From contig NZ_WJIE01000001.1 in the NCBI RefSeq assembly GCF_009649845.1, forward strand, positions 372,001-436,000: DNA of 64,000 nucleotides, written 5' to 3'. Source of the DNA: Polyangium spumosum. Lineage in GTDB: Bacteria > Myxococcota_A > Polyangia > Polyangiales > Polyangiaceae. Position numbers and translations under genes: made by a program. This document shows, in pieces, positions 44,332-52,624 of the stretch. The first letter of the stretch is position 1, and each line of letters begins with the position of its first letter. Below the pieces are notes generated by a model. It ran no database searches. It had not been told where the DNA came from and worked only from the letters and a program-made list of their open reading frames with translations.

Positions 44332-45906
44332 TCACGTGGGCGGGATGGCGAGGGCGTCGATCTTCCGAAGGATGGCGCGGGCGGCCTCGGCTTGGCCTGA
44401 GCCAAGGGCGGTAAGGGTCTCGACGGCTTGCTGAACGAGCCGGCGGCCGTCTTCGTATCGGCCCACGCCGACTTCGAGCTGACCAAGCAAGAGTTGCGAA
44501 GAGGCGCGGCCGGCGGCATCGCCGATCTCCTGCTGAATGGTGATGGCCTCCCGGATCGCGGCCTGCGCCTCGATGAGCCGGCCCTGCAACGCATGCACGT
44601 TCGCAAGCTGCCCCAAGGACGCGGCGACGCCTTGACGAAAGCCGGTGCGCTCGTTGAGCGCAAGGGAACGTTCGAGCAGCCCACGAGCCTCCTCATACTG
44701 CTCCTGCAATATCTCCACCTTCGCAAGCGCGTAGAGGGTCGCAGCCATGCCGCTCCGGTCACCGAGCTCGGAAAGGATGGCAATCGCCTCCAGCAGGAGC
44801 GCCCTGGCCTCTACGTACCGCTCCTGCGCAGCCTCGACCCCAGCAAGCACCTGCAGGGATGCAGCTCTACTCACGCCGTCTCCGCTCTCCGTGTAGAGGG
44901 CCGTCGCCTCCTGGAGGTAAGTCCTGGCCTCGGCGTGCTGCCCTCGGAGCGAAGAAATGAGACCGAGCGCGTTGAGGCAATTGGCCCGACCGTACGAATC
45001 CGACGGGTGCTCGAACGCGACGAGGCACTCCTGGAACAAGGCCTCTGCGGACGAGTAGTGCCCCTGGTGTAACTCGACGCCGGCGAGCGCGTACAGCGCC
45101 CTTGCCAAGTTGCGTTGATCGTTGCGCGCTGCAGATGCGGCCCTCGCGCTCTCCGCCCGCGCCTGCGCTTCAGCATACCGCCCCTGAGCGAGGAGGAGCT
45201 TGGCTTCGAGCAGCACACGCTCCGGCACCTCGCGTGCGTGTGCGTTCTTCATGTCGAACTGCGCGAGCAGATCCGCCGCTTCGTCGGGGTACCCGAGCTC
45301 GATCGCATGCGCGGCTGCGTCGAGCAACTCCCTCCCCGGCGCCCCCTCCCCCATCGGCGCCGGCCCCACCGCGATCGACCGCGCCTCGATCGCCGACAGC
45401 ATCTCCTTCAGCTCCGGCGGATGCTCCTCCCAGAGCCACGTCCGCGCGATGTCGCAGAAGTCCGGCGCTTTCATGCGCATCTCCATCGCCGCCGCGCGAT
45501 GCACGAGCACGATCCACATCACCGGGAAGTCGCGTACGAGCTCGTCCCGCTTGATGTTGAGCTCCCCCATCAGATACTGCCGCTCCTCGGCCTCTTCGAG
45601 CCGCTCCAGGATCAGCACCTTCGTCCCCGCCTCGGGCGCGCACGTCTCCTCCAGCGTGCGCCACAGGCTCTTCTTCCGAGGCCCCACCTCATCGAGCCGC
45701 AGCGTCCGCACCCCCGCGTACTTCGCCGACGTCCACGCGATGAGCGCGTCGCGCTTCCACGGCGTCGAGACCTCCACGACCGCCAGGCAAAAGCGCGCGT
45801 CGTACATCCACTCGACGAAGCGGCGATACGCGCGCCCCATGTCCTCGCCGAGCAGCGCCTCCGGCTCCCACGTCCGCGGAGGGATCGCCGCCGCGTCGTC
45901 CGTCAC
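44332..45906 (-). CDS. TPR protein with degenerate NTPase-like N-terminal domain
   Basis: 524 residues. The first 190 resemble the alpha/beta core of a STAND/AAA protein without a P-loop: FCLAVVEVSTPWKRDALIAW, TKVLILERLEEAEERQYLMG, RDFPVMWIVLVHRAAAM and APDFCDIARTWLW. From about 200 there are at least seven TPR-type repeats (ARALYALAGVELHQGHYSSA, NCLNALGLISSLRGQHAEAR and others). Such tails recognise protein partners. It starts four bases inside the ATPase gene (ATGA), so the two are made together. It may be a sensor or effector arm of the ATPase. The 21-bp array begins right after its stop. Confidence 0.85.
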   Translation of the reverse strand: MTDDAAAIPPRTWEPEALLGEDMGRAYRRFVEWMYDARFCLAVVEVSTPWKRDALIAWTSAKYAGVRTLRLDEVGPRKKSLWRTLEETCAPEAGTKVLILERLEEAEERQYLMGELNIKRDELVRDFPVMWIVLVHRAAAMEMRMKAPDFCDIARTWLWEEHPPELKEMLSAIEARSIAVGPAPMGEGAPGRELLDAAAHAIELGYPDEAADLLAQFDMKNAHAREVPERVLLEAKLLLAQGRYAEAQARAESARAASAARNDQRNLARALYALAGVELHQGHYSSAEALFQECLVAFEHPSDSYGRANCLNALGLISSLRGQHAEARTYLQEATALYTESGDGVSRAASLQVLAGVEAAQERYVEARALLLEAIAILSELGDRSGMAATLYALAKVEILQEQYEEARGLLERSLALNERTGFRQGVAASLGQLANVHALQGRLIEAQAAIREAITIQQEIGDAAGRASSQLLLGQLEVGVGRYEDGRRLVQQAVETLTALGSGQAEAARAILRKIDALAIPPT

Positions 45907-47216
45907 CGCCGGAGCTCCTTCAGCTCCGCGATCAGCGGGTGGATGTCGTACCAGCCCTCGCCGTTGTACTTGAAGACGAACCGGTAAAAGAGGAGGTTCA
46001 AGGACCGCGGATCCGCCGTCACCTGCTTCGTCTCCGCGATGTCACGCAGCGCCGGCCACCAGTCGTTGACGTTGATCTGGTCCCGCATCCGCTGCTTCTT
46101 GTAGGCGAGCGCCTTCTCGACGTCCGCCTCCAGGATCACGTCTCCACGCGCGAACTCTGCCGAGAGCGACGTCAATTCGAGCAGCTCCCGGATCGCGCCA
46201 CCGCTCGCCGCGATCAGCCGATCACGCGCCTCCTTCTCGGGGATCATCACCCCCACGTCGATCCGCTTCCCGAGCGCCTGCTCCAGCAAATCGCGGCCCG
46301 GCGCGCCCGCGTCGAACTCGTCGTACCGCTGCTCGGGCTTCCGCAAGCGCACCGTGAAGAGGTCGAAGCACGCGTACCGATCATCGAGCCGCGCCGACTT
46401 CGGCTGGAGCAAGAGGCTCACCGGCGGTGTGAGGAGGAGACAGCAACGCAAGCGCCGGATCCGATCGGAGGTCGCCACGAGCAGCTCGTCGATGACCGTG
46501 GGCTCGTACCGATCGAGGTTGTCGATGACCACCAGGAGAGAACGCCCATCGAGGCGCTCGTGCGCGGCGTCCAGGATGTCGTTGACGCTCTGGAGCAAGG
46601 TCCCGGGGTACTGCTTGAGGACCTGCTTCACCTCGGTCCGGTATTCACTCTCGTACTTCAGGAGCGTCCTCGCCTGCGCGAAGAGGCTCGCCACGAACGG
46701 CGCCGCGAGCTTGCCCTCGGCGCCCGTGACGACGTCCGCGCCGAGGCCATGCGCCCACCTGGTCGTCCGGACCTTCTCGGCGAACCACCCCTCGACACGC
46801 TCCAGCAGTTCTTGCGGCAGTTCCTTGCCGATCCGGCGCATCTCGGCCTCGACCGCGATGGCGATGTTGAGCAGGAGATCCTCGACCTCGATACGGATCG
46901 AGTCCATCTCCAGCGTGGCCTCGATGTAGACGGGCAGATAGAGGTCCGCGACGTCGCGGAGGACCCGCTGGATCTCCGTCGTCTTCCCCGCGCCGCGGTG
47001 GCCCACGAAGGCGGCATGGAGGAGCTCGCCTCGCTCCGTCTTGCGGAGCCGCCTGATCAGCCTCTCCGTCGCGTGATCACCTCGCCCCTCGGCCAGGTCC
47101 AGGAAGCGCGGGTCGTCGCCTTGCAGGGGGGACTCCGTGTTGCACGCGCGCATGACCGCGCCGAGCGTCCGCGCGAGCTCGACGGTCGGCTTCGTGGGGG
47201 CGACGAGGTTCGACAT
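45903..47216 (-). CDS. AAA/STAND-type P-loop ATPase
   Basis: 437 residues. Walker A FVGHRGAGKTTEIQRVL near 70, Walker B LLVVIDNLDRYEPTVIDELL near 215-235, then a sensor-like RRLRCCLLLTPPV and a C-terminal helical/winged region with ASGGAIRELLELTSLS, as in Cdc6-like and STAND ATPases. There is no membrane segment and no fused effector domain. Coupled by ATGA to the TPR protein. It is divergent from the J-domain gene. It could be the switch of a signalling or defence module, but no nuclease, protease or pore domain is visible next to it. Confidence 0.88.
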   Translation of the reverse strand: MSNLVAPTKPTVELARTLGAVMRACNTESPLQGDDPRFLDLAEGRGDHATERLIRRLRKTERGELLHAAFVGHRGAGKTTEIQRVLRDVADLYLPVYIEATLEMDSIRIEVEDLLLNIAIAVEAEMRRIGKELPQELLERVEGWFAEKVRTTRWAHGLGADVVTGAEGKLAAPFVASLFAQARTLLKYESEYRTEVKQVLKQYPGTLLQSVNDILDAAHERLDGRSLLVVIDNLDRYEPTVIDELLVATSDRIRRLRCCLLLTPPVSLLLQPKSARLDDRYACFDLFTVRLRKPEQRYDEFDAGAPGRDLLEQALGKRIDVGVMIPEKEARDRLIAASGGAIRELLELTSLSAEFARGDVILEADVEKALAYKKQRMRDQINVNDWWPALRDIAETKQVTADPRSLNLLFYRFVFKYNGEGWYDIHPLIAELKELRR

Positions 47217-47349
47217 GAGGGATCGGCCGAGAGGCTAGCAGCCCCCCACGGAGGCCGCGAGAAAGCTGCCGGGCCGCTCCTCGCGCCCTGTCAAGGGCGG
47301 ATCGGCCTCGCTCCTGGCCCGCCTCCCGGCCATCCTTCTCCCCGAACCC

Positions 47350-47856
47350 ATGCCCGGCGTCGTCTCCATCACCACCACCAAGCGTCGCCGCTACCTCTGG
47401 TGTGCGTGGTGGACGGGCGAGCCCACGCGCGCGCCCTTCCGCAAGCCCGATGCCTTCTCCGGCGGCGCCAGGACCCTCGAAGAGGCGCGCAAACAAGCCG
47501 AGCGTGCCGCGGGCCAGCCGCTCCGCGAGGTCGAGGCGATCTGGGCGCGCGCCTTCATCCGCGTGCAGGCGGGGCAGCCGCCCTTCGTCGACAAGAAAGA
47601 ACGCTCCCGCCGCGAAGAACCACCCCCCGACGACAAACGACAAAAACGTCGCCGCTTCGTCCCCTCGGTCGCCGAGCCTGACACTTGCCCCTTCGTGGTC
47701 CTCGGGCTCCCGCGAACTGCCTCTCCGGACGACATCCGCCGTGCGTTCCGCCGCCTCGCGCTCGAAACCCACCCTGATCACGGCGGCGACGCGGCCTCCT
47801 TCATCCGCGTCACCTGGGCCCGCGACGAGGCCACGCTCCGCGCCAAACGCGCCTAG
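47350..47856 (+). CDS. Small protein with C-terminal J domain
   Basis: 168 residues from the ATG at 47350. The first 100 residues are basic with no recognised fold (TTKRRRYLWCAWWTGEPTR, then KKERSRREEPPPDDKRQKRR). Residues 112-160 form a J domain: CPFVVLGLPRTASPDDIRRA, FRRLALETHPDHGGD with the HPD motif that stimulates DnaK ATPase. The order (J domain last) is the reverse of DnaJ; there is no zinc or client-binding domain. It may direct DnaK to a specific partner bound by its N-terminus. Divergent from the ATPase gene by 133 bases. Confidence 0.85.
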   Translation: MPGVVSITTTKRRRYLWCAWWTGEPTRAPFRKPDAFSGGARTLEEARKQAERAAGQPLREVEAIWARAFIRVQAGQPPFVDKKERSRREEPPPDDKRQKRRRFVPSVAEPDTCPFVVLGLPRTASPDDIRRAFRRLALETHPDHGGDAASFIRVTWARDEATLRAKRA

Positions 47857-47872
47857 CAGCCCCCTCACCGCT

Positions 47873-47917
47873 CTTCCCACGGGCCCGTGGGAAGAACTGC
47901 GCATCGCGCAGTTCTTC
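47873..47917. terminator. Palindrome and hairpin after J-domain gene
   Basis: A perfect 22-bp palindrome, CTTCCCACGGGCCCGTGGGAAG (47873-47894; shown as halves CTTCCCACGGG and CCCGTGGGAAG), overlaps a second perfect 12-bp hairpin, GAAGAACTGCGC/GCGCAGTTCTTC (47891-47902, 47906-47917). Both lie in the convergent gap after 47856. They could stop transcription from both sides, but no clear T run follows. Confidence 0.5.
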
Positions 47918-47920
47918 CCC

Positions 47921-47998
47921 CCTCGGTCCAGGCCGTGCCTGGTCCGGGGTCGAGGGGGCGGACAGCCCCCCGCGGGGTCTGGGGCGGCGCCCCAGTCC
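47921..47998. repeat. Multi-hairpin dispersed element, copy 2 (inverted)
   Basis: Between convergent stops at 47856 and 48008. Hairpins CCAGGC/GCCTGG, GGGGGC/GCCCCC and CTGGGGC/GCCCCAG follow one another. The reverse complement matches copy 1 at 18354-18454, including the exact stretch ACCCCGGACCAGGCACGGCC and the GGGGGCTGTCCGCCCCC hairpin. Confidence 0.85.
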
Positions 47999-48007
47999 GG
48001 CTCTCCC

Positions 48008-48622
48008 CTATCCCTCCGCCGCCTTCGCGCGGATCGCTGCGAGCACCTCGTCGGCGCGCTGGATCGTCTCCTCCATCGTGCCGCTCGTGTCGATCACGTG
48101 GTCGGCCACCTTCACCTTCTCGGCGACGGGCATCTGCGCGTGGATCCTCGCGAGGGCTGCTTTCTCGTCGATGCCGTCGCGCTCCATCGTGCGCTTCATC
48201 TGGAGCTCCTCGGGGGCGCTCACCACGACGAGGGGGCGGAAGGCGTCCTGCATTCCGTTCTCCACGAGCAGCGCGGCCTCGTAACATGCGAGGGGCTCGC
48301 CGCGTTGCGCGAGCTCCTGCGCGAGGACCATCGTCCTCGTCGCGATGCGCGGGAGCAGGATGCGGTTCAGGGCGCGGCGCTTGTCCTCGTCGCCGAACAC
48401 GATCGCGCCGAGCTTGGCTCGATCGAGGGTGCCGTCGGGCCGGAGCACGGCTTCGCCGAAGAGCTTTACGATCTCGGTGAGGCCACTCGTCCCGGGCGCG
48501 ACGGCTTGCCGGGCGACCTGGTCTGCGTCGATCACTTGCACGCCTTGCTCGCGGAAGCGCGCGGCGACTGTGCTCTTGCCGCAGGCGATTCCGCCGGTCA
48601 GGCCGAAGAAGACGAAGGGCAT
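48008..48622 (-). CDS. coaE: Dephospho-CoA kinase
   Basis: 204 residues. P-loop GLTGGIACGKSTVA at the start, then VIDADQVARQAVAPG, the family signature LLPRIATRTM and YEAALLVENGMQ. It phosphorylates the ribose 3'-OH of dephospho-CoA, the last step of CoA synthesis. A final Ala-rich helix completes it at normal length. It begins one base after the Nudix stop on the same strand and appears to be the last gene of the GH15-to-coaE run. Confidence 0.95.
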   Translation of the reverse strand: MPFVFFGLTGGIACGKSTVAARFREQGVQVIDADQVARQAVAPGTSGLTEIVKLFGEAVLRPDGTLDRAKLGAIVFGDEDKRRALNRILLPRIATRTMVLAQELAQRGEPLACYEAALLVENGMQDAFRPLVVVSAPEELQMKRTMERDGIDEKAALARIHAQMPVAEKVKVADHVIDTSGTMEETIQRADEVLAAIRAKAAEG

Positions 48623-48623
48623 T

Positions 48624-49193
48624 TCATCCTCGCGCGAGGGCCGCCGCGATCGCCTTGCATGCTTCGTCCTTCTCCATCGTGCGACCGAAGAGGAGCGGGG
48701 CCAGGCGGTCTGCGTGCGTCTGGAGGTGGCCGAGGGCGCGGCGGAGGATCTCGTCGTGATCGAAGGCGAGTGAGCCTGCCTGTTCGCCGTCGGCTCTCAG
48801 GAAGGGGTGCCCGTTCGGGTCGATGCGTATCGAGAAGAACTTCGCTGCGCTCGCGTCGTCGCCGCCCACGGCTTCGTGGCGACGATGTGCCGGGAGGATC
48901 GCGACGTGGGCGACGCTCACTACCCAGCCGCGGGGATCACGGCCGGGGCGTGAGAAGACGCCGACCTCTTCGATGGGTAGCCCCCGCACGCCTGTCTCCT
49001 CGACGAGCTCGCGGGCTGCGCTCTCGAGCACCGTCTCGGAGGGCTCGCAGAACCCGCCCGGGATGGCCCATCGCCCTGCGAAGGGGTCCTTGCCGCGCTG
49101 GATCAAGAGCACGGAGATGTGGCCCGCGTCGTCGAGGGAGAACGTCACGACGTCCGCGGTCAGGCTCGGCTTCGGGTAGTCCTTGTCGCTCAT
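48624..49193 (-). CDS. Nudix hydrolase, ADP-ribose pyrophosphatase-like
   Basis: 189 residues from the ATG at 49193, which overlaps the pncA stop (ATGA). LTADVVTFSLDDAGHISVLL opens the fold. The Nudix box is complete: GFCEPSETVLESAARELVEE followed by TGV, with the metal-binding Glu residues. FDHDEILRRALGHLQ near the end is like ADP-ribose hydrolases and the Nudix half of NrtR, the NAD-biosynthesis repressor. The winged-helix half of NrtR is absent. Given neighbours pncA and pncB, it may recycle ADP-ribose or NAD fragments. Confidence 0.9.
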   Translation of the reverse strand: MSDKDYPKPSLTADVVTFSLDDAGHISVLLIQRGKDPFAGRWAIPGGFCEPSETVLESAARELVEETGVRGLPIEEVGVFSRPGRDPRGWVVSVAHVAILPAHRRHEAVGGDDASAAKFFSIRIDPNGHPFLRADGEQAGSLAFDHDEILRRALGHLQTHADRLAPLLFGRTMEKDEACKAIAAALARG

Positions 49194-49840
49194 GAGATCA
49201 CCTCCGCCGAGGTCGAGAGCTTCACGCCTGCGCGCTTCATCTCGTCGAATGCGCGCGTGACGCCTTCCTCGGTGATGCCCGCGATCGCGTCCGTGACGAG
49301 CGTCGTCGTGTAGCCGCGCTCCGCGAGGCCGAGGGCCGCGGCGCGCACGCAGTAGTCCGTGGCCACGCCGAAGACGACGAATGACAACGGCTCGCCGATG
49401 CGGGCTTCGAGGGCCTTCAGGAAGGGCTCGGCGAGCGGGTTCGCGAAGAGGCTGTAGACCTCCTTCTCGAAGTACAGGCCCTGCGTGTCGCCGCGGACGA
49501 CCTCCTCGACGATCGGGCTGATGGGCGCATCCGGCACGTTCGGCACGAAGCGGAAGCGCGGCGGGAGCGTGCCCTCGACCTTCAGCCAGCCCGGCGTGCC
49601 CTTCACGCAATGGTCCGGGAAGTCGGGCTTCTCTCCGCTCGGACCGGCGCGACCGCTGGAGGCGAACTCCCACGCGTCCCACGCGTGCGAGTCGACCGAG
49701 CCGAGGATCGGGATCCGGTGCTCGACCGCGTGCGCCACGAGCTTGCGCATCACGTCGTTCGGCGATCCTGGCACGTACAGGGCGCCCGTCGGCTCGCAGA
49801 AGTCTCGCTGCACGTCCACGTCGACGAAGATCGTTCGCAT
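49190..49840 (-). CDS. pncA: Nicotinamidase
   Basis: 216 residues. It has the isochorismatase-fold triad: Asp in DVDVQRDFCEPTGALYVPG, Lys in DHCVKGTPG and nucleophile Cys in VFGVATDYCVRAAALG. DSHAWDAWEF carries the metal-site residues region. It converts nicotinamide to nicotinate for the Preiss-Handler route. The 16-base gap from pncB and overlap with the Nudix gene show an operon. Length is normal for the family. Confidence 0.92.
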   Translation of the reverse strand: MRTIFVDVDVQRDFCEPTGALYVPGSPNDVMRKLVAHAVEHRIPILGSVDSHAWDAWEFASSGRAGPSGEKPDFPDHCVKGTPGWLKVEGTLPPRFRFVPNVPDAPISPIVEEVVRGDTQGLYFEKEVYSLFANPLAEPFLKALEARIGEPLSFVVFGVATDYCVRAAALGLAERGYTTTLVTDAIAGITEEGVTRAFDEMKRAGVKLSTSAEVIS

Positions 49841-49856
49841 GCTCCTCCCCCCTTTC

Positions 49857-51242
49857 CTACGTCGCAGCTCCGACGACGCGCGCGCGGACGTCCTCCACGA
49901 GCTCGAGCAGCCGCGTGGAGGGCACGGCGCGGAACGGCTCGTCCGTGCGCTCCGTGGGCGACGGCGCCTCGTCGAACACGTGGAGCGCCTCCGGCAAACG
50001 CGCTAGCTCCCGCGCGACTCGCGCTCGCACGGCGTCGAGGCTTTCGGCCGGCGCCGTGCGCGCGCCATTTTTCATGCGCGGCACGAGGAGCGCCTCGGCC
50101 TCCCCTTCCCCGAGCGCGCGCGGGTCTTCGTCCTCCAGGGCGATCACGTCCCGCGCGAGCACGCCCGCCTCGCCCGTGAAGCGGTAGACCTGATGCGGCC
50201 CGGGGAACGTGGCCTTGCCCTCGGAGAACTTGCAGATGGGGACGACCCTGCCGTCCTGCTCGATCTCGACCAGCTTGTAGACGCCGCCGAGCGCGGGCGA
50301 GTCGATGCTCGCCACGAGGTCCGTGCCCACGCCGTAGAGATCGATCGGCGCGCCGGCGCGGCGAAGCGCCTCGATCTTGTACTCGTTGAGATCTCCCGAC
50401 GCGACGATCTTGGCCGACGTGCAACCGGCCGCGTCGAGGATCGGGCGCACCGCGCGCGAGAGCGCGAGCAGATCACCCGAGTCGAGACGCACGCCCTTGA
50501 GCTTGTCCTTCGCGATCCGCGCGGCGCGCTCGGCGCCGCGGAGCGTGTCGTACGTGTCGATGAGCAGGATCGTCGCGCTCGGGAACGTCGAGACGTAGCC
50601 CTCGAACGCCGCCTCCTCCGTGTCGTGCGCCATGGTCCACATGTGCGCGGCCGTGCCCATCACCGGGATGCCGAAGCGCTTGCCCGCCTCCACGTTCGAG
50701 GTGCCCACGAAGCCCGACGCGTACGCGCTGCGCGCCGCGTCGACGGCCGCGTCCGGGTGCGTGCGGCGCGCGCCGAACTCGATCACGCCCGCGCTGCCCG
50801 CCGCCCGCACCACGCGCGCCGCCTTCGAGGCGATCATCGTCGCGTGGTTCAAGGCCGAGAGCAGGAACGTCTCGACGATCTGCGCCTCGATGATCGGCGC
50901 CGAGATCCGCACGAGCGGCTCGTTCGCGAAGACCACCGTGCCCTCGCGGACGGCCGAGACGTCGCCCCGGAACCGGAAGCGCCGCAGGTACTCGACGAAC
51001 GGCTCGGTCATCGCGTCGCGTAGCGCCGGGACCTCGCGGAGGTAGCGGATCTCGTCCTCCGTGAAGCTCAGGTTCTCGAGGTAACCGAGCAGCCGCTCGA
51101 TCCCCATCGCGACGAGGTAACGCCGGCGGCGCGGCAGGCGGCGCACGAACATCTCGCACGTCGCGCGCCTGTCTTTCATGCCGCGGTGGAAGTACCCCGC
51201 GGCCATCGTGAGCTGGTAGAGGTCGGTGCGAAGCGCGTCCAC
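49857..51242 (-). CDS. pncB: Nicotinate phosphoribosyltransferase
   Basis: 461 residues from the GTG at 51242; the family starts at once with LRTDLYQLTMAAGYFHRGM. No ribosome site is obvious. Later motifs are EFGARRTHPDAA, GTSNVEAGKRFGIPVMGTAA, HMWTMAHDTEEAAFEG and the phosphate-binding KLKGVRLDSGDLLALS and IVASGDLNEYKI. It joins nicotinate to PRPP to make nicotinate mononucleotide. It lies 32 bases after the antiporter stop. A long frame further upstream runs over the antiporter gene and is rejected. Confidence 0.95.
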   Translation of the reverse strand: MDALRTDLYQLTMAAGYFHRGMKDRRATCEMFVRRLPRRRRYLVAMGIERLLGYLENLSFTEDEIRYLREVPALRDAMTEPFVEYLRRFRFRGDVSAVREGTVVFANEPLVRISAPIIEAQIVETFLLSALNHATMIASKAARVVRAAGSAGVIEFGARRTHPDAAVDAARSAYASGFVGTSNVEAGKRFGIPVMGTAAHMWTMAHDTEEAAFEGYVSTFPSATILLIDTYDTLRGAERAARIAKDKLKGVRLDSGDLLALSRAVRPILDAAGCTSAKIVASGDLNEYKIEALRRAGAPIDLYGVGTDLVASIDSPALGGVYKLVEIEQDGRVVPICKFSEGKATFPGPHQVYRFTGEAGVLARDVIALEDEDPRALGEGEAEALLVPRMKNGARTAPAESLDAVRARVARELARLPEALHVFDEAPSPTERTDEPFRAVPSTRLLELVEDVRARVVGAAT

Positions 51243-51274
51243 GAGATCGGTGTTACGAGCACCGCCTCGTGGGG

Positions 51275-52624
51275 TCAATGTGCGTCGGGGCTCGGCGCCT
51301 TCGGCAGCTTCGACGCGCGCCGGGCGAGGCTCCACTTGAGCGCGGGCGGCGTGACCATCGTGGTGACGATGACCATCGCCACGACGGCCGAGAAGACCGA
51401 GCCCGAGATCACGGGCTTGCCGCCCACCGTGAGCGACTGGCCGATGTTGGCGAAGATGAGCCCGACCTCGCCACGCGGGACCATGCCGATGCCGACCGTC
51501 AGCCGATCGACCCCCTTGCCGACGCCGAACGAGCAGACCTGCTTGCCGACGATGGCCGCGAACGTGAGGCCCAGCGCGAGCAGCGGCACGCCCGGCTGCG
51601 CGAAGGCGCGGAGGTCGGTGCGCATGCCCATGAGCACGAAGAAGACCGGCACGAGGAAGGCCGAGATCGGCTGGATGAGGTGCTCGAGCGTCGACTCGCC
51701 GCGCGTGACGAAGTCGCGGAAATGCAGGTCCTCGAGCACGAGGCCGGCCGCGAACGCGCCCACGATCGGCGCGAGCCCGATGACGCCCGCGAGCCACGAG
51801 AGGAGGAAGCAAAACGCGAGGCCGAGCGCGAGCAAGACGCCGCGGGCGCGGAGGCGCGAGGCGATGGGGAAGAGGCGCCGCGAGACCTTCGCGCCGATCA
51901 CGAGCGACCCGACGAGGAAGACGAGCGCCTTGCCGAGGATGATCGCGATCGCGCCGTAGCTCATCGCTCCGCCACGATCCGCCGCGCCGATGATGCCCGT
52001 GACGACCGCGAGGATCACGAGGCCGAGCACGTCGTCGATGACGGCGGCGCCGAGGATGACGCGCGCCTCCGGGCTCTGCGATTCCTTCAGGTCCTGCAAG
52101 ACACGCGCGGTGATGCCCACGCTCGTCGCGGTGAGCGTGGCGCCGAGGAAGGCGTGCACGTACGGCCCCGCCTCGGGCAAGAGCCACGCGCCGAAGAGCC
52201 AGCCGAGACCAAAAGGCGCGACCACGCCGAGCGTCGCGACGATGAAGCTCGTGACGCCCACCTTGATCATCTGCGCGACGGTCGACTCGAGCCCGACCTC
52301 GAAGAGGAGCACGAGCACGCCGAGCCGCGAGAGCATGTCGATGCTCGCGTCGGTCTTGATCGGCTCGAGCGCCGAGACGCCGAACGCCCCGAGGTTGCCG
52401 AGCACGACACCCGCGACGAGCTCGCCGAGCACCGCAGGTTGACCGACGCGCACGGCGAGGTCGCCGCCGAGCTTGGCCGCGGCGAGGATCACCGCGAGGT
52501 AGAGGACGACCGCGCCGACGGGATCGGCGTGCGCGCCACCCTCGGAGCCGAAGGCGATCGAAGGCGCGAGCGCGGCGACGAGCAGCGCGAGGAGCGTGAC
52601 TGTTTTCAGAGGATGTCGGACCAC
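51275..52624 (-). CDS. Monovalent cation:proton antiporter, CPA2 family
   Basis: 449 residues from a GTG at 52624, overlapping the GH15 stop by 19 bases. Twelve or so hydrophobic segments. Conserved CPA2 features include GQPAVLGELVAGVVLGNLGA, LLFEVGLESTV, TATSVGITARVLQDL, ILGAAVIDDVLGLVILAVVT (the tandem Asp ion site) and VPRGEVGLIFANIG. An N-terminal signal-like region precedes it. It probably exchanges Na+ or K+ for protons at the inner membrane. Presence in a cofactor-synthesis run is unexplained. No C-terminal TrkA domain. Confidence 0.92.
   Translation of the reverse strand: MVRHPLKTVTLLALLVAALAPSIAFGSEGGAHADPVGAVVLYLAVILAAAKLGGDLAVRVGQPAVLGELVAGVVLGNLGAFGVSALEPIKTDASIDMLSRLGVLVLLFEVGLESTVAQMIKVGVTSFIVATLGVVAPFGLGWLFGAWLLPEAGPYVHAFLGATLTATSVGITARVLQDLKESQSPEARVILGAAVIDDVLGLVILAVVTGIIGAADRGGAMSYGAIAIILGKALVFLVGSLVIGAKVSRRLFPIASRLRARGVLLALGLAFCFLLSWLAGVIGLAPIVGAFAAGLVLEDLHFRDFVTRGESTLEHLIQPISAFLVPVFFVLMGMRTDLRAFAQPGVPLLALGLTFAAIVGKQVCSFGVGKGVDRLTVGIGMVPRGEVGLIFANIGQSLTVGGKPVISGSVFSAVVAMVIVTTMVTPPALKWSLARRASKLPKAPSPDAH

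Noticed and set aside
43653-44783. Long frames through the 21-bp array (minus and plus)
   Set aside because: The frames stay open only because the unit lacks stops; they overlap the exonuclease and TPR genes out of frame and have no start with a ribosome site.
47350-47856. J-domain protein as third member of the ATPase/TPR module
   Set aside because: It is divergent and 133 bases away with its own start region; no evidence links it beyond proximity.
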